Shown: positions 36,761 through 45,245 of the stretch, one piece after another | How the letters are laid out: every line of letters starts with the position of its first letter | How positions within the stretch are numbered: the stretch's first letter is position 1 | Assembly (NCBI GenBank): GCA_964482955.1 | Contig: CAYZZW010000003.1 | Coordinates: 62,001-126,000, forward strand | DNA length: 64,000 nt | Direction of reading: 5' to 3' | From: JAPLSN01 sp964482955 | Lineage (GTDB): Bacteria > Spirochaetota > Spirochaetia > Treponematales > UBA12059 | The notes under the pieces: model-generated | What the model saw: the letters and a program-made list of their open reading frames with translations, nothing else | Told to the model about the DNA's origin: nothing | Databases searched by the model: none | Translations under genes and position numbers: made by a program

Positions 36761-36795
36761 GGAAGGCCGGCGGACGCGCGGTCCGCCGGCCTTCC
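36761..36795 (-). terminator. Strong terminator after the symporter gene
   Basis: A perfect 15-bp stem: GGAAGGCCGGCGGAC at 36761-36775 pairs with 36781-36795, with a 5-nt loop. Read on the minus strand it is followed by TTTCCTTT. It lies about 70 nt after the symporter stop and just upstream of the cyclase promoter. Confidence 0.9.
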
Positions 36796-36865
36796 TGTTC
36801 GGTTCATGCGATTCCGGGAACCCGATGGGATTCGGAATCCGGACGGATCCCGGAACCGGCCCGGA

Positions 36866-38179
36866 TCACTTCCATTTCGAGAGATCGAGTTCCTTTTCGG
36901 TCTTGGCGACGATGGCGGAGCCGGCGATGTCGCCCGTGACGTTGAGGCAGGTGCGGCCCATGTCGAGAAGGGCGTCGATGCCGAGGATCATCGCGTAGGC
37001 GGCCGCGATGGCCGAGCCTTCGGTGACCTTGAGGCCGATGGACTCGAGGACCATGAGGAGCATGATGGCGCCGGCGCCGGGCACGCCCGCCGTGCCGATG
37101 GACGCGAGCGTGGCGGTGATGACCACCGTCAGCTGCTGGTTGAAGGTGAGGGGATTCCCGGTGGCGTAGCCGATGAACATCGCGCAGACGCCAAGGTAGA
37201 TGGCCGTTCCGTCCATGTTGATCGTCGCGCCGAGGGGCAGAGTGAAGGAGCAGATGCCGCGCGGGATGCCGAGCTTCTCCTCGGAGCAGCGCATGGTGAC
37301 GGGCAGGGTGCCGTTCGACGAGCGGGACACGAACGCCGTGATCATCGCCTCGTTCGCGCCCTTCAGGAACTTGAAGAAGCCGAGGCGGAAGATCGAGAGG
37401 AAGCCGCCGTAGCAGCCGACGAGGTGGATGAGGAGTCCGAGGTAGACGGTGATCGTCACCATGAGGAGCGGACCGACGGCCTTCGCGCCCTGCTGGGCGA
37501 AGACCTGCGCGATGAGGACGAACACGCCGACCGGCGCGTACTGCATGATGCCGGCCACGACCTTGTACATGGTCTCGGCGGCGGCGTTGCAGACGTCGAA
37601 GAGGGCGGAGGCTCCTTTGGCGACGGACTCGTTCTTCGAATCCTTGACGTAGGAGATGGCCAGGCCGAAGACCACCGCGAAGAATATGATGGGGAGCACG
37701 TCGCCCTTGGTCAGGGATTCGACCGGGTTGGTGGGTACGATGTTGAGGAGGATCTGGACGAGCGTCGGGGCTTCCGCCGTCTTGCCCTTGATGGCGGCGT
37801 CGCCGACGATGTTCATGCCCAGGCCCGGCTGGAAAATGTTGGCGAACGCGAGGCCGATGACGACGGCGACCGCGCTCGTGAAGAGGTAATAGAGGATGAT
37901 CTTCACGCCGACTCGGCCGAGGCGCGACGGCGCGATGCTCGCGGCGCCCGCGATGAGCGAGAAGAGGATGACCGGCACGACGATCATCTTGAGCAGGCGG
38001 ATGAAGAGGTCTCCGAAGAATTTCGTGTAGTCGACGAAGGGTTTGACCGCGTCGGGATTGAACCCGAGCGCGATGCCGACCACGGCGCCGAGCCCGAGGG
38101 CGATGAGGATCCTGAGAAGCAGATTCGACTTGAAGTACCAGTCGAAGATGCCCCTCTTTCCGGAATTGGCAGCGCTCAT
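36866..38179 (-). CDS. DAACS-family dicarboxylate/amino acid:cation symporter
   Basis: The 437-residue protein belongs to the GltP/DctA family of Na+ or H+ coupled carriers for glutamate, aspartate or C4-dicarboxylates. It shows the eight-helix plus two re-entrant-loop pattern. HP1 is AFVSRSSNGTLPVTMRC, and TM7 carries FTLPLGATINMDGTAIY with the NMDGT cation site. HP2 is IGTAGVPGAGAIML, and TM8 contains LDMGRTCLNVTGD with the substrate-contacting Asp, Arg and Asn. AAGGAGG precedes the ATG. Single-gene unit with a terminator downstream. The substrate is not decidable from sequence; the neighbouring Cache-type kinase could sense it. Confidence 0.94.
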   Translation of the reverse strand: MSAANSGKRGIFDWYFKSNLLLRILIALGLGAVVGIALGFNPDAVKPFVDYTKFFGDLFIRLLKMIVVPVILFSLIAGAASIAPSRLGRVGVKIILYYLFTSAVAVVIGLAFANIFQPGLGMNIVGDAAIKGKTAEAPTLVQILLNIVPTNPVESLTKGDVLPIIFFAVVFGLAISYVKDSKNESVAKGASALFDVCNAAAETMYKVVAGIMQYAPVGVFVLIAQVFAQQGAKAVGPLLMVTITVYLGLLIHLVGCYGGFLSIFRLGFFKFLKGANEAMITAFVSRSSNGTLPVTMRCSEEKLGIPRGICSFTLPLGATINMDGTAIYLGVCAMFIGYATGNPLTFNQQLTVVITATLASIGTAGVPGAGAIMLLMVLESIGLKVTEGSAIAAAYAMILGIDALLDMGRTCLNVTGDIAGSAIVAKTEKELDLSKWK

Positions 38180-38211
38180 GTGCGCCTCCTTATGGAACCT
38201 GACGTACGCTC

Positions 38212-38225
38212 CGCCCGATCGGGCG
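38212..38225. other. 14-bp perfect palindrome upstream of the symporter gene
   Basis: CGCCCGATCGGGCG lies 33 nt upstream of the symporter ATG. A related shorter hairpin CGCCCG-TCG-CGGGCG is at 38251-38265. These may be operator half-sites or the tail of the response regulator transcript. Neither has a T-run. Confidence 0.45.
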
Positions 38226-38307
38226 AAAACTTTTCATCCAGTCTACACCTCGCCCGTCGCGGGCGAAATGCACCATAGGGAGTATTTTGCTTGCGCCGCG
38301 GGCGCCG

Positions 38308-38964
38308 TCAGATGAGACGTTCCTCGAGGACCTTCTTCACGATCTCGGCCTTCGACGAGACGTTGAGCTTCTGGTAGATGTGAAGGATGTGTTTCTTCGC
38401 GGTGGAGCCGGCGATGTGGTGCCGTTCGGCCAGCTCGCGGTAGGTGAGCCCGTCGACGATGTCCTTGAGGACTTCGCGTTCGCGGGAGGTCAGCTTGTAG
38501 TCGCTGACCGGTTCGCGGTTCGCGTCGCGCCTGACTTCGTCGAGCAGGCGGCGGGCCACGGTGGGGCTGATCGGCGAGCCGTCGTCGCGGGCCGAGAGGA
38601 TCTGCTCGACGAGCGCGTCCGGCTTCGTGTTCTTGAGGATGTAGCCCTTCGCGCCGGCCTTGATCGAATCGAGGATGCGGTCTTCGTCCTCGAAGATCGT
38701 GAGGACGATGACGGATACGGACGGGTATCGCCCGCCGAGCAGCTTCGTGGCTTCGATGCCGGTCATGCCGGTGAGGTTGATGTCCATGAGGACGATCTCC
38801 GGCGGCTGGTTGTCCCCGAGCCACGAGAAGAGGTCCTCGGCCCCGGAAAACGACGCCAGGACCTTCACCCGCGCGTCCAGCCCGAGGAGGTAGCACAGGC
38901 CTTCCCGCACCTCGAGCTCGTCCTCGACGACGACGATCGTCGTCGGTTCCCCCGTTTCCTTCAC
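38308..38964 (-). CDS. NarL/LuxR-type response regulator
   Basis: The 218-residue product pairs a receiver domain with a LuxR helix-turn-helix. Phosphoacceptor Asp61 is in EIVLMDINLTGMTG, the acidic pair is in VVVEDELEVREG, and Thr/Lys residues follow in VLTIFED and GYILKNTKPDALV. The HTH (about 150-210) has LTSREREVLKDIVDGLTYRE and STAKKHILHIYQKL, the DNA-contact helix. GTG start inside a GTGA overlap with the kinase gene, so the pair is coupled. Likely targets are the adjacent symporter and the divergent chemoreceptor-like gene, whose upstream region has a TTGCC/GGCAA inverted repeat; that is inference. Confidence 0.95.
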   Translation of the reverse strand: MKETGEPTTIVVVEDELEVREGLCYLLGLDARVKVLASFSGAEDLFSWLGDNQPPEIVLMDINLTGMTGIEATKLLGGRYPSVSVIVLTIFEDEDRILDSIKAGAKGYILKNTKPDALVEQILSARDDGSPISPTVARRLLDEVRRDANREPVSDYKLTSREREVLKDIVDGLTYRELAERHHIAGSTAKKHILHIYQKLNVSSKAEIVKKVLEERLI

Positions 38965-40757
38965 GCCTTCACCTCCGCGCCCGCCGGAACTTCGATCACA
39001 TAACGCGTGCCCGCTCCGTCGGCCGATTCGAAATCCACCGCGCCGCCGAGCCTCGTTATGCGATATTGGATGTTGTCGAGGCCCGTCGCGCCGCGCCCGC
39101 GGCTCCGCGAGCCGATGCCGATCCCGTCGTCCGAGAACCGGAGGATGACGCCGTTCTTGCCTCCCCCGAGGAGGAAGCGCACTTTCGCGGCCTTCGAATG
39201 CTTGAGCACGTTGCTCACGAGCTCCTCGCACACCTTCTCGATCTCGTCGCGGCTTTCCTGCGAAAGGCCGTTGTAGGCTTCCCGGCCGCGGACGCGGCAT
39301 TCGAAGCCGATGCCGGACGCCTTGAGCCGATTGCGCATGCCGGCCACGAGGAGCTTCGAGGGATCGCTGCCGATGGTCTCGTCGCGCTTCATCCCGAGGA
39401 TGATCTCCTTGAGCTGGCGCACGGCCTCGAGGCAGTTGCCCTCGACGCGGTCCAGGAGCTCGCGCAGGCGGGCCGGGCCGCCCTTGGCCAGGTCCTTGGC
39501 GACGCCGTTCGCGAAGAAGATGTTCGTGAGCCGCGCCCCGATGGAGTCGTGCATGTCGCGGTAGATCCGCTGGCGCTCCTCCATGATCCGGAGCTGGGTG
39601 TTTTCCCGCTGGAGGCGCCACGCTTCCTCGGTGCGCCGGGCGACCTTCTCCTCGAGTTCGCGCGAGTATTCCTCGACCGTGCCGAAGAGGCGGTTGAACT
39701 CGTTCCCGAGTATGCCGAATTCGTCGTGGGTCTTGATGTCCACCCGGGCGTTCTTGTCCCCGGATTCGAGCCGGTTGATCACCGAGACGATGTGGCCGAG
39801 CGGCGACACGATCAGCTTCCCGGTGACGGCAGCTATGGCGAGCACGAGGAAGACCGTGAGGGCGATCTCGATGGCGCTCACCGTGTTGAGGAGGGTCCGC
39901 ATGGAGAGGAACATGGGCTCGAGGGGCATGCCCACCGCGATCTTCCATTTGAAGCGTCCCGTCTGCCGGTGGAAGAAGAGGTATTCCCGTCCGCTCGCCA
40001 CGCCGCGGAAGTCGCCCGAATCGAGCTCGACGATTCGGCGGTAGTCCCGTTCCGACAGGCCGCCGCGCGGCGGACCGGCGGATACCGCGTCCTCGAACTG
40101 GCTGGCCACGATGACGCCGCCGGGAGCCAGGACGATGGCCTTGCCGCCCCGGGGGATGTCGAGCTTTTCGAGCATGGTGTGGAAGTCGTCGAGCAGGATG
40201 TCCAGCCCGAGCACGCCGACGAAGGAGCCGTTCTCGGCGAGCACGGGCATGGCGCAAGTGATGCCGTAGCGGTCGGTGCTCGCGAAACGGTAGGGCTTGG
40301 ACAGGATGAGGTCTCCGCGCGCGATCGCGTCGAGGTACCAGGGCCGCGTCCGCGGGTCGTAGTCGGGGGGGATGGCGGGCAGGTAATCGGAAAAGCCCTC
40401 TCCGTAGCCCCATTCCAGCATCCGTCCGTCGACGGTGCCGAGATAGATCGCCCTCAAATAGCTCTGGCGTTCGAGCACGGTGGACACGAAGAGGTCCCGC
40501 ATCGCGTCGGCCCGGACGTTCTTGACGATTTTCAAGTCCGCGTAGGATCGGGCCAGGTGTTCCAGTTCGCCGACGAAGTCGTCGAGGCGGCGCTCGGTCT
40601 GGTCGAGCATGAGCGAGGCGATGCCGTCGGCCGTGTCGTTCGCGTATTCGCCGACCATGCCGCGGATCACGGCGAAGCTGGCTACCATGAACGCTACCAC
40701 GAAGCAGGCGACCACGAGTATGAATTTCTCACCGAGTCCGAAACGACGCTTGTCCAT
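38961..40757 (-). CDS. Cache-domain HisKA_3 sensor histidine kinase
   Basis: The 598-residue protein has helices at about 12-32 and 295-320 flanking a ~260-residue extracytoplasmic Cache-like domain. That domain includes YDPRTRPWYLDAIARGD, typical of dCache sensors of small organic ligands. A HAMP region and coiled coil lead to the HisKA_3 phosphoacceptor near residue 401 (RQRIYRDMHDSIGARLTNI) and a HATPase domain with ELVSNVLKHSKA and GIGIGSRSRGRGATGLDNI. I start at 40757 because upstream extension is unconserved and would cover the promoter. A TACAAT -10 lies 11 nt before the ATG. Coupled to the response regulator. Confidence 0.94.
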   Translation of the reverse strand: MDKRRFGLGEKFILVVACFVVAFMVASFAVIRGMVGEYANDTADGIASLMLDQTERRLDDFVGELEHLARSYADLKIVKNVRADAMRDLFVSTVLERQSYLRAIYLGTVDGRMLEWGYGEGFSDYLPAIPPDYDPRTRPWYLDAIARGDLILSKPYRFASTDRYGITCAMPVLAENGSFVGVLGLDILLDDFHTMLEKLDIPRGGKAIVLAPGGVIVASQFEDAVSAGPPRGGLSERDYRRIVELDSGDFRGVASGREYLFFHRQTGRFKWKIAVGMPLEPMFLSMRTLLNTVSAIEIALTVFLVLAIAAVTGKLIVSPLGHIVSVINRLESGDKNARVDIKTHDEFGILGNEFNRLFGTVEEYSRELEEKVARRTEEAWRLQRENTQLRIMEERQRIYRDMHDSIGARLTNIFFANGVAKDLAKGGPARLRELLDRVEGNCLEAVRQLKEIILGMKRDETIGSDPSKLLVAGMRNRLKASGIGFECRVRGREAYNGLSQESRDEIEKVCEELVSNVLKHSKAAKVRFLLGGGKNGVILRFSDDGIGIGSRSRGRGATGLDNIQYRITRLGGAVDFESADGAGTRYVIEVPAGAEVKA

Positions 40758-40768
40758 GACGGACGCCG

Positions 40769-40797
40769 ATTGTACCGCGCCTTCGGGCGCGGGGCAA
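40769..40797 (-). promoter_or_regulatory. Promoter of the kinase-regulator pair
   Basis: On the minus strand, TTGCCC (40792-40797), a 17-nt spacer that is itself a CGCGCC-CGAA-GGCGCG inverted repeat, and TACAAT (40769-40774). The spacer palindrome could be an operator. Confidence 0.6.
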
Positions 40798-40839
40798 GGA
40801 CCGGCCCGAACGCGCGTTCCGAAAAACCGCCTTGGAAAA

Positions 40840-40868
40840 TTGCCAGCGGCGGGCAAATGGAGTACACT
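40840..40868 (+). promoter_or_regulatory. Promoter of the chemoreceptor/solute-binding fusion gene
   Basis: TTGCCA (40840-40845), a 17-nt spacer, TACACT (40863-40868), then 6 nt to the ATG. An inverted repeat TTGCC-N7-GGCAA (40840-40856) overlaps the -35. It shares the 117-nt divergent gap with the kinase promoter. Confidence 0.55.
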
Positions 40869-40874
40869 GTCTCC

Positions 40875-43800
40875 ATGGATCCAGAACGATCTCATCATAT
40901 CGCCCCGACCGACTTCCCGAACCTCGCGTTCGACAAGCTCGCGTCTTCATACACCATCGTCAAGACGGTCCATGACCAGTTCCGCGGGCGCATCGCCGAG
41001 ATAGCGCCGAAACTGGACGGCCAGGAAAGGCTCATCGCGCAGGCGCAGGCCCGTTGCGACGCGCTCAAGCCGCGGCTCGCCGAGCTTGCCGAGGCCATAT
41101 CCGCGGTCATCTCCGTGGTCAACGACGCGCGCGGCTTCGTCGCGTCTGGCGAGGAGAGCCTCAAGGTCTCGGTCGTCAGGGTGCGCGACGCCGTCGAGCG
41201 CGTGCGCGCCCTGGACGCCGAGATGCGGGTCATCGTGGAGATCGCGGGGCGCGTGGCGGAGCGCATGGGGGAGATCGCGGACATCGCCGTCGAGAACAAG
41301 CTGATAGCGATCAACGCGTCCATCACCGCGAGCCGCGCCGGCGACAAGGTACGCGGATTCAAGGTGATCGCGGCGGAAGTGACCCGCCTGTCGGTGCTCA
41401 TGGCCGAAAAGGTGGACGCCATCGTGGCCCGGTCGTCGAGGACGGCGGAGCGCGTGTCGCTCATGACGCGGCAGATGCGGGACGGCGTGGACAGCACAGC
41501 CAACGCCGTGCGCAGCATCGACGAGGCCTTCGGCATCCTGTCGGACATCCTGGAGACGATGGAAGGCGCCGGCCGTTCGGCCCGCGAGATGCTCGAGGAA
41601 GCGGGCACGCTCGCCGCGGGCGTCGAGCACCTCCGTTCCTCGCTGTCCGACGTCGCCGAATCGGGTTCGGGCGCCGCCCGCGTGGCGGAGGAGAGCGCGC
41701 GGCTCATCGCCTCCCAGCAGTCGGAACTCGAAGGCATCGGTTCGGACATGCCGGAGCTCGGGCATCGCGCCCGCGATCTGGCCGCTCGGGCGCGAGAACT
41801 CGGGGGCGAAGGGCAGGAGCCCGGCGACGACGAGACCACCCTCGTCATGAGCGAACTTCCCATCGGCCAATACGATCCGGCGCTCGCCACCCTCGTGCGC
41901 GAATACCACTACGCCATCTTCACGTGCCTCCGGCTCATCCGTTACTCGAGCGACAAGAAACTCGTGCCGTACTTCGCGGAATCCTGGACCCTGGTCGACG
42001 GCGAACGCACCTGGGACTTCACGCTCAAGAAGGGCGTCAAGTTCCCCGACGGCACCGAGGTGACGTCCGCGGACGTCAAGTTCTCGCTCGAACGCGTCCT
42101 CAAGCCCGATTTGAAATCGCCCTACGCCAACTTCCTCACCGTCATCGAGGGAGCGGACGAGTTCCGCGCCGGGCGGGCGGCCGAAGTGCGCGGCATCGCG
42201 CCGACCGGCCCCTACGCCGTGCGCATCGTGCTCAAGAGCGCGACGAATTTCTTCCTCGGGCTCCTCGCGCACAGTTTCTGCTCGATCGTGAAGAAGGATC
42301 CCGCTTGGTTCGGCGCGCCCCTGACCCGTTCCGCCGTCGTGTCGGCGGGGCCCTACCGTTCGCTTCCCGAGAGCACCGACGCCGTGCAGGTCCTCGAGGC
42401 GAATCCCGGTTTCGTGAACGGTTCGCCGTTCTTCCGCCGGTTGGTGATCAGGCGGGACGTGAAGGACATCGCGGCCGCGGCGGCCGCCGGCGAGATGCGG
42501 ATCGCCTACAACATTCCCGCGGCGCTCGAGCGCGACATCAGGCACGCCGGTTTCCGCGGCGAAACGCGCCGCTACGTCTCGCGGTACTGCGCCGGCATCT
42601 GCGTCAACTTCCTGAAGGACAATCCCGTCACCCGGAACGCCGAGCTCAGGCGCGCCCTGGTCATGGCGCTCGACCGGGACGGCATCGTGGGACGGGCGTT
42701 CGGGGGCGACGCTGTCCGGGCCGATACCGTCATCGTGAAGGAACTCCTCGACACGGGCGAGCGCGGATTCGTGGAATTCAACCCGGATCGCGCCAAGGAG
42801 ACAATCGCGGCTTCGGGCGTCTCGGGCATGACCTTCACGCTCGCGTTCGTGAAAAGCCCGGCGTACGTCGGCGCGGACAAGGTCGTCCGCGACGTGGCCG
42901 AGGATTTCGCGCGTGCCGGGGTCAAGGTTTCGATCGTGGAGCTGCCGCCCGAAAAGGCCAAGGTCGAGGAATACCGAAAATACGACCTCGTGCTCCTCCG
43001 CTTCATGCCGGAGCCGGATCTCTACGCGGGACTCGAGCCCTTCATCAATCCCGAAGGCGGCGACAACTACTTCCATTACGACAATCCGGCCATCTTCGAC
43101 GAGCTCAAGGCGTCGATCTCGATCCGCAACGAAAACGACCGCAAGGAGCGGTTCAAGACCATCATCGAGCACTTCACGCTCGACGTGTTCATGATCCCGC
43201 TCTATTTCCAGAAGACCATCTGCCTCATCGCGCGCGGGGTGAAGAGCGTGTACCTTTCGCTCGAGGAATCCTTCTTGCCCGACGCCGCCTATCCGGACGT
43301 CCTTTCGGCTTCGTTCGAGGCGGTCCGAAGGGACCAGGCTGGCAAGGCGCTCGTGGCCGAGTACGCGAGCCGAACCAACGCGATGCGCGCCCGCGTTGCG
43401 CGGGTGGACGAGAGCGCGGCATCGCTGAACGGTTCGCTCGGCGCGATGATACACGGCGTCCTCGGGCAGGGGCGAAAACTGGCGGAAATAGACGCGGCCA
43501 TCCGCGATTTCGAGGAACGTTCCGCGCGGCTCAAGGGCAAGAGCGTCGCCGTCAGCGCCGAGGTCCGCAAGTCGGCCGAGGAAGCCCGCGGCAGCGCGGA
43601 CGCCGCGCGCATGATCCTGGACGGCCTGGACCGGCTCCAGCGCGAGCTGTCGGCCACCGCGGCGTCGCTCGACCTCGTGACGAAGGACATCGCCGAGATG
43701 GTGTCCATCTCCGAGTCGATCGCCAAGTCGAACGACGTGATCGGCTCGGTGGCGGTCAACGCGGCCATCATCTCGTCGAAGGGGGGAGCCGCGAAGGCGG

Positions 43801-44252
43801 ATCTGCTCAAGGTGTCGAAAGCCATCGCGGAACTCGCCCGGCGCAACGACGAGTACGGCACGGCGACGAAGAGCATCCTCGCCGAGATGTACGAGCTCGC
43901 GCGCGCGGACTCGGGCGGGCTCGCGAAGTCGATCGCCGTCATGGCGGAGGCGATCGGCGAAGTCGGTTCGTCGGGCGCCATGCTGGCGCGCGTGGCGCCC
44001 ACCCTGGGCGACGTCGAAGGCCGGACGAACCGCATCGCCGCGCTCACCGACGAACTCGCCGGGCTCCTCGGCGAGACGGCCCGGGCGGTTTCGGACAGGA
44101 GCGGCGCCTCGAGCTACGTCATGTCGTCCGCCGAGACGATGAAGTACGGCATCGAGCTCGAGCGCGCCGTCGTGGAAGTCCTCCGCGACGTAGTCGAGCT
44201 CAACAAGCAGTTCGGCGTCGAAGTGTCCGGCGAGCAGGCTTCGATTCGCTGA
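40875..44252 (+). CDS. Cytoplasmic chemoreceptor-like / family 5 solute-binding / chemoreceptor-like sandwich protein
   Basis: The 1125 residues form three parts. Residues 1-320 are helical and contain a divergent methyl-accepting chemotaxis tip at about 141-170: ENKLIAINASITASRAGD, then RGFKVIAAEV. Residues about 327-816 match SBP_bac_5 peptide-binding proteins: YDPALATLVREYHYAIFTCL, LVPYFAESWTL, TWDFTLKKGVKFPDGTEVTS, and GAGL-like later blocks. Residues about 820-1120 are a second coiled coil with a more degenerate tip at about 952-987 (VNAAIISSKGGAAKADLLKV). There is no signal peptide or membrane helix, so the binding domain would be cytoplasmic, opposite to normal SBPs. Start 40875 fits leaderless initiation; ATG 40857 is in frame too. 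Function unknown; an intracellular ligand sensor acting on CheA/CheW or self-assembly is a guess. Confidence 0.85.
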   Translation: MDPERSHHIAPTDFPNLAFDKLASSYTIVKTVHDQFRGRIAEIAPKLDGQERLIAQAQARCDALKPRLAELAEAISAVISVVNDARGFVASGEESLKVSVVRVRDAVERVRALDAEMRVIVEIAGRVAERMGEIADIAVENKLIAINASITASRAGDKVRGFKVIAAEVTRLSVLMAEKVDAIVARSSRTAERVSLMTRQMRDGVDSTANAVRSIDEAFGILSDILETMEGAGRSAREMLEEAGTLAAGVEHLRSSLSDVAESGSGAARVAEESARLIASQQSELEGIGSDMPELGHRARDLAARARELGGEGQEPGDDETTLVMSELPIGQYDPALATLVREYHYAIFTCLRLIRYSSDKKLVPYFAESWTLVDGERTWDFTLKKGVKFPDGTEVTSADVKFSLERVLKPDLKSPYANFLTVIEGADEFRAGRAAEVRGIAPTGPYAVRIVLKSATNFFLGLLAHSFCSIVKKDPAWFGAPLTRSAVVSAGPYRSLPESTDAVQVLEANPGFVNGSPFFRRLVIRRDVKDIAAAAAAGEMRIAYNIPAALERDIRHAGFRGETRRYVSRYCAGICVNFLKDNPVTRNAELRRALVMALDRDGIVGRAFGGDAVRADTVIVKELLDTGERGFVEFNPDRAKETIAASGVSGMTFTLAFVKSPAYVGADKVVRDVAEDFARAGVKVSIVELPPEKAKVEEYRKYDLVLLRFMPEPDLYAGLEPFINPEGGDNYFHYDNPAIFDELKASISIRNENDRKERFKTIIEHFTLDVFMIPLYFQKTICLIARGVKSVYLSLEESFLPDAAYPDVLSASFEAVRRDQAGKALVAEYASRTNAMRARVARVDESAASLNGSLGAMIHGVLGQGRKLAEIDAAIRDFEERSARLKGKSVAVSAEVRKSAEEARGSADAARMILDGLDRLQRELSATAASLDLVTKDIAEMVSISESIAKSNDVIGSVAVNAAIISSKGGAAKADLLKVSKAIAELARRNDEYGTATKSILAEMYELARADSGGLAKSIAVMAEAIGEVGSSGAMLARVAPTLGDVEGRTNRIAALTDELAGLLGETARAVSDRSGASSYVMSSAETMKYGIELERAVVEVLRDVVELNKQFGVEVSGEQASIR

Positions 44253-44299
44253 CCGCGCGGCCGGTCTTTCGCGTCCGGCGCTCGGATCGGAGGGCCGCT

Positions 44300-45217
44300 T
44301 CAGGCGCGGGAAGCGACGAAGGCCAGCACCGCGCGCTCGATGTCGTCGCGCACCGCCCGCACGCGAGCCATGATATCGTCGTCGCTTCCCTGAAAGGCCG
44401 AAGGATCGTCGAAGGGCCAGTGAAGGCGTTCGACGCGGCCGGGAAAGATGGGGCAGCGTTCGGAAGCTTCCTTCGAACAGACCGTCACGACGACGTCGAA
44501 CGCGGCTCCCGCGTCCTCGAGCGCGAACACGGTTTTCGTCGAGTTGCCGGAGATGTCGATGCCGCGTTCCGCCATCGCGCGCACGACGAAGGGATTCAGT
44601 TTTCCCGCCTCCAGTCCGGCGCTTTCGACCGCGTAGTCGCCGCCGGCGTGTCGTTCCAGGAAAGCCGCGGCCATCTGGCTCCGCGCGGAGTTGTGGACGC
44701 ACAGGAAGAGGACGCGCGTCTTGCCGACGCCGGCAAGACGATCGGCGCCGCGCTCCGGCTCCCGTTGCGCCGGCTTCGCCATGAGCGGATTCTCCCCGGA
44801 TCGTGTCTTGATCTTGCAGGCGCACTGACCGCCGAGTTCGTATTCGACGTCGCGCCGTACCGGCAGGCCGTCGTTGTCCCACTCCACCATGCCGCCCGCC
44901 AGGTACGCGATGTTTTCGTAGCCGGCGGCGGCAAGCGCCGCCGCCGCCTGCCGGGCGTAGATGCCAACGGCGTCCGCGATCACGAGCGGCCTGTCCCGAG
45001 GCAGCTCCGGCTCGATCGACTCGAATTTCGTCCAGGGCGCGTAGATCGCGTCGGGTACGTCGAAGACGCGGAAGTTCGTCTCGTAGGTTTCGCGGAGATC
45101 GACGAGGACCGCGCCTCGGCGGAGGCATTCGTACGCTTCCGCCGACGACAGAACCGCGATGCCGTCGTGCCGCGGCAGCTTGCCTTGGTACGCGCGGAAA
45201 TCCGGGATCCCGACCAT
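44300..45217 (-). CDS. Inactive-type rhodanese domain fused to thioredoxin-type arsenate reductase
   Basis: The N-terminal ~125 residues are a rhodanese fold (VLVDLRETYETNF, YLAGGMVEWDNDGLPV). Its active-site loop reads IADAVG, with Asp82 where the catalytic Cys should be. A linker with CACKIKTR follows. The C-terminal ~140 residues are a low-molecular-weight phosphatase-type ArsC with the CX5R loop CVHNSAR (173-179) and the Cys pair Cys247/Cys255 in VCSKEASERCP. That matches the three-cysteine relay of thioredoxin-coupled arsenate reductases. It reduces As(V) to As(III) for the ACR3 pump. ATG at 45217 follows GGAGG by 5 nt. Last gene of the ars operon. Confidence 0.9.
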   Translation of the reverse strand: MVGIPDFRAYQGKLPRHDGIAVLSSAEAYECLRRGAVLVDLRETYETNFRVFDVPDAIYAPWTKFESIEPELPRDRPLVIADAVGIYARQAAAALAAAGYENIAYLAGGMVEWDNDGLPVRRDVEYELGGQCACKIKTRSGENPLMAKPAQREPERGADRLAGVGKTRVLFLCVHNSARSQMAAAFLERHAGGDYAVESAGLEAGKLNPFVVRAMAERGIDISGNSTKTVFALEDAGAAFDVVVTVCSKEASERCPIFPGRVERLHWPFDDPSAFQGSDDDIMARVRAVRDDIERAVLAFVASRA

Positions 45218-45245
45218 GCTCACCTCCGGTACGGTCCGGACGGGC

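Noticed and set aside
39066..40874. In-frame upstream extension of the fusion protein
   Set aside because: It would overlap the kinase gene antisense for its whole length, and its translation is Arg/Glu/Asp-rich without similarity. The promoter and ATG at 40875 mark the real start region.
44251..44266. Small hairpin after the fusion gene
   Set aside because: Only a 5-bp stem with three T residues; too weak to list as a terminator.
40947..45128. Very long open frame (about 1390 codons) on the minus strand
   Set aside because: It lies antisense to the fusion gene and across ars genes, has Arg/His/Glu-biased low-complexity translation and no recognisable domain. It is a GC-rich codon shadow.
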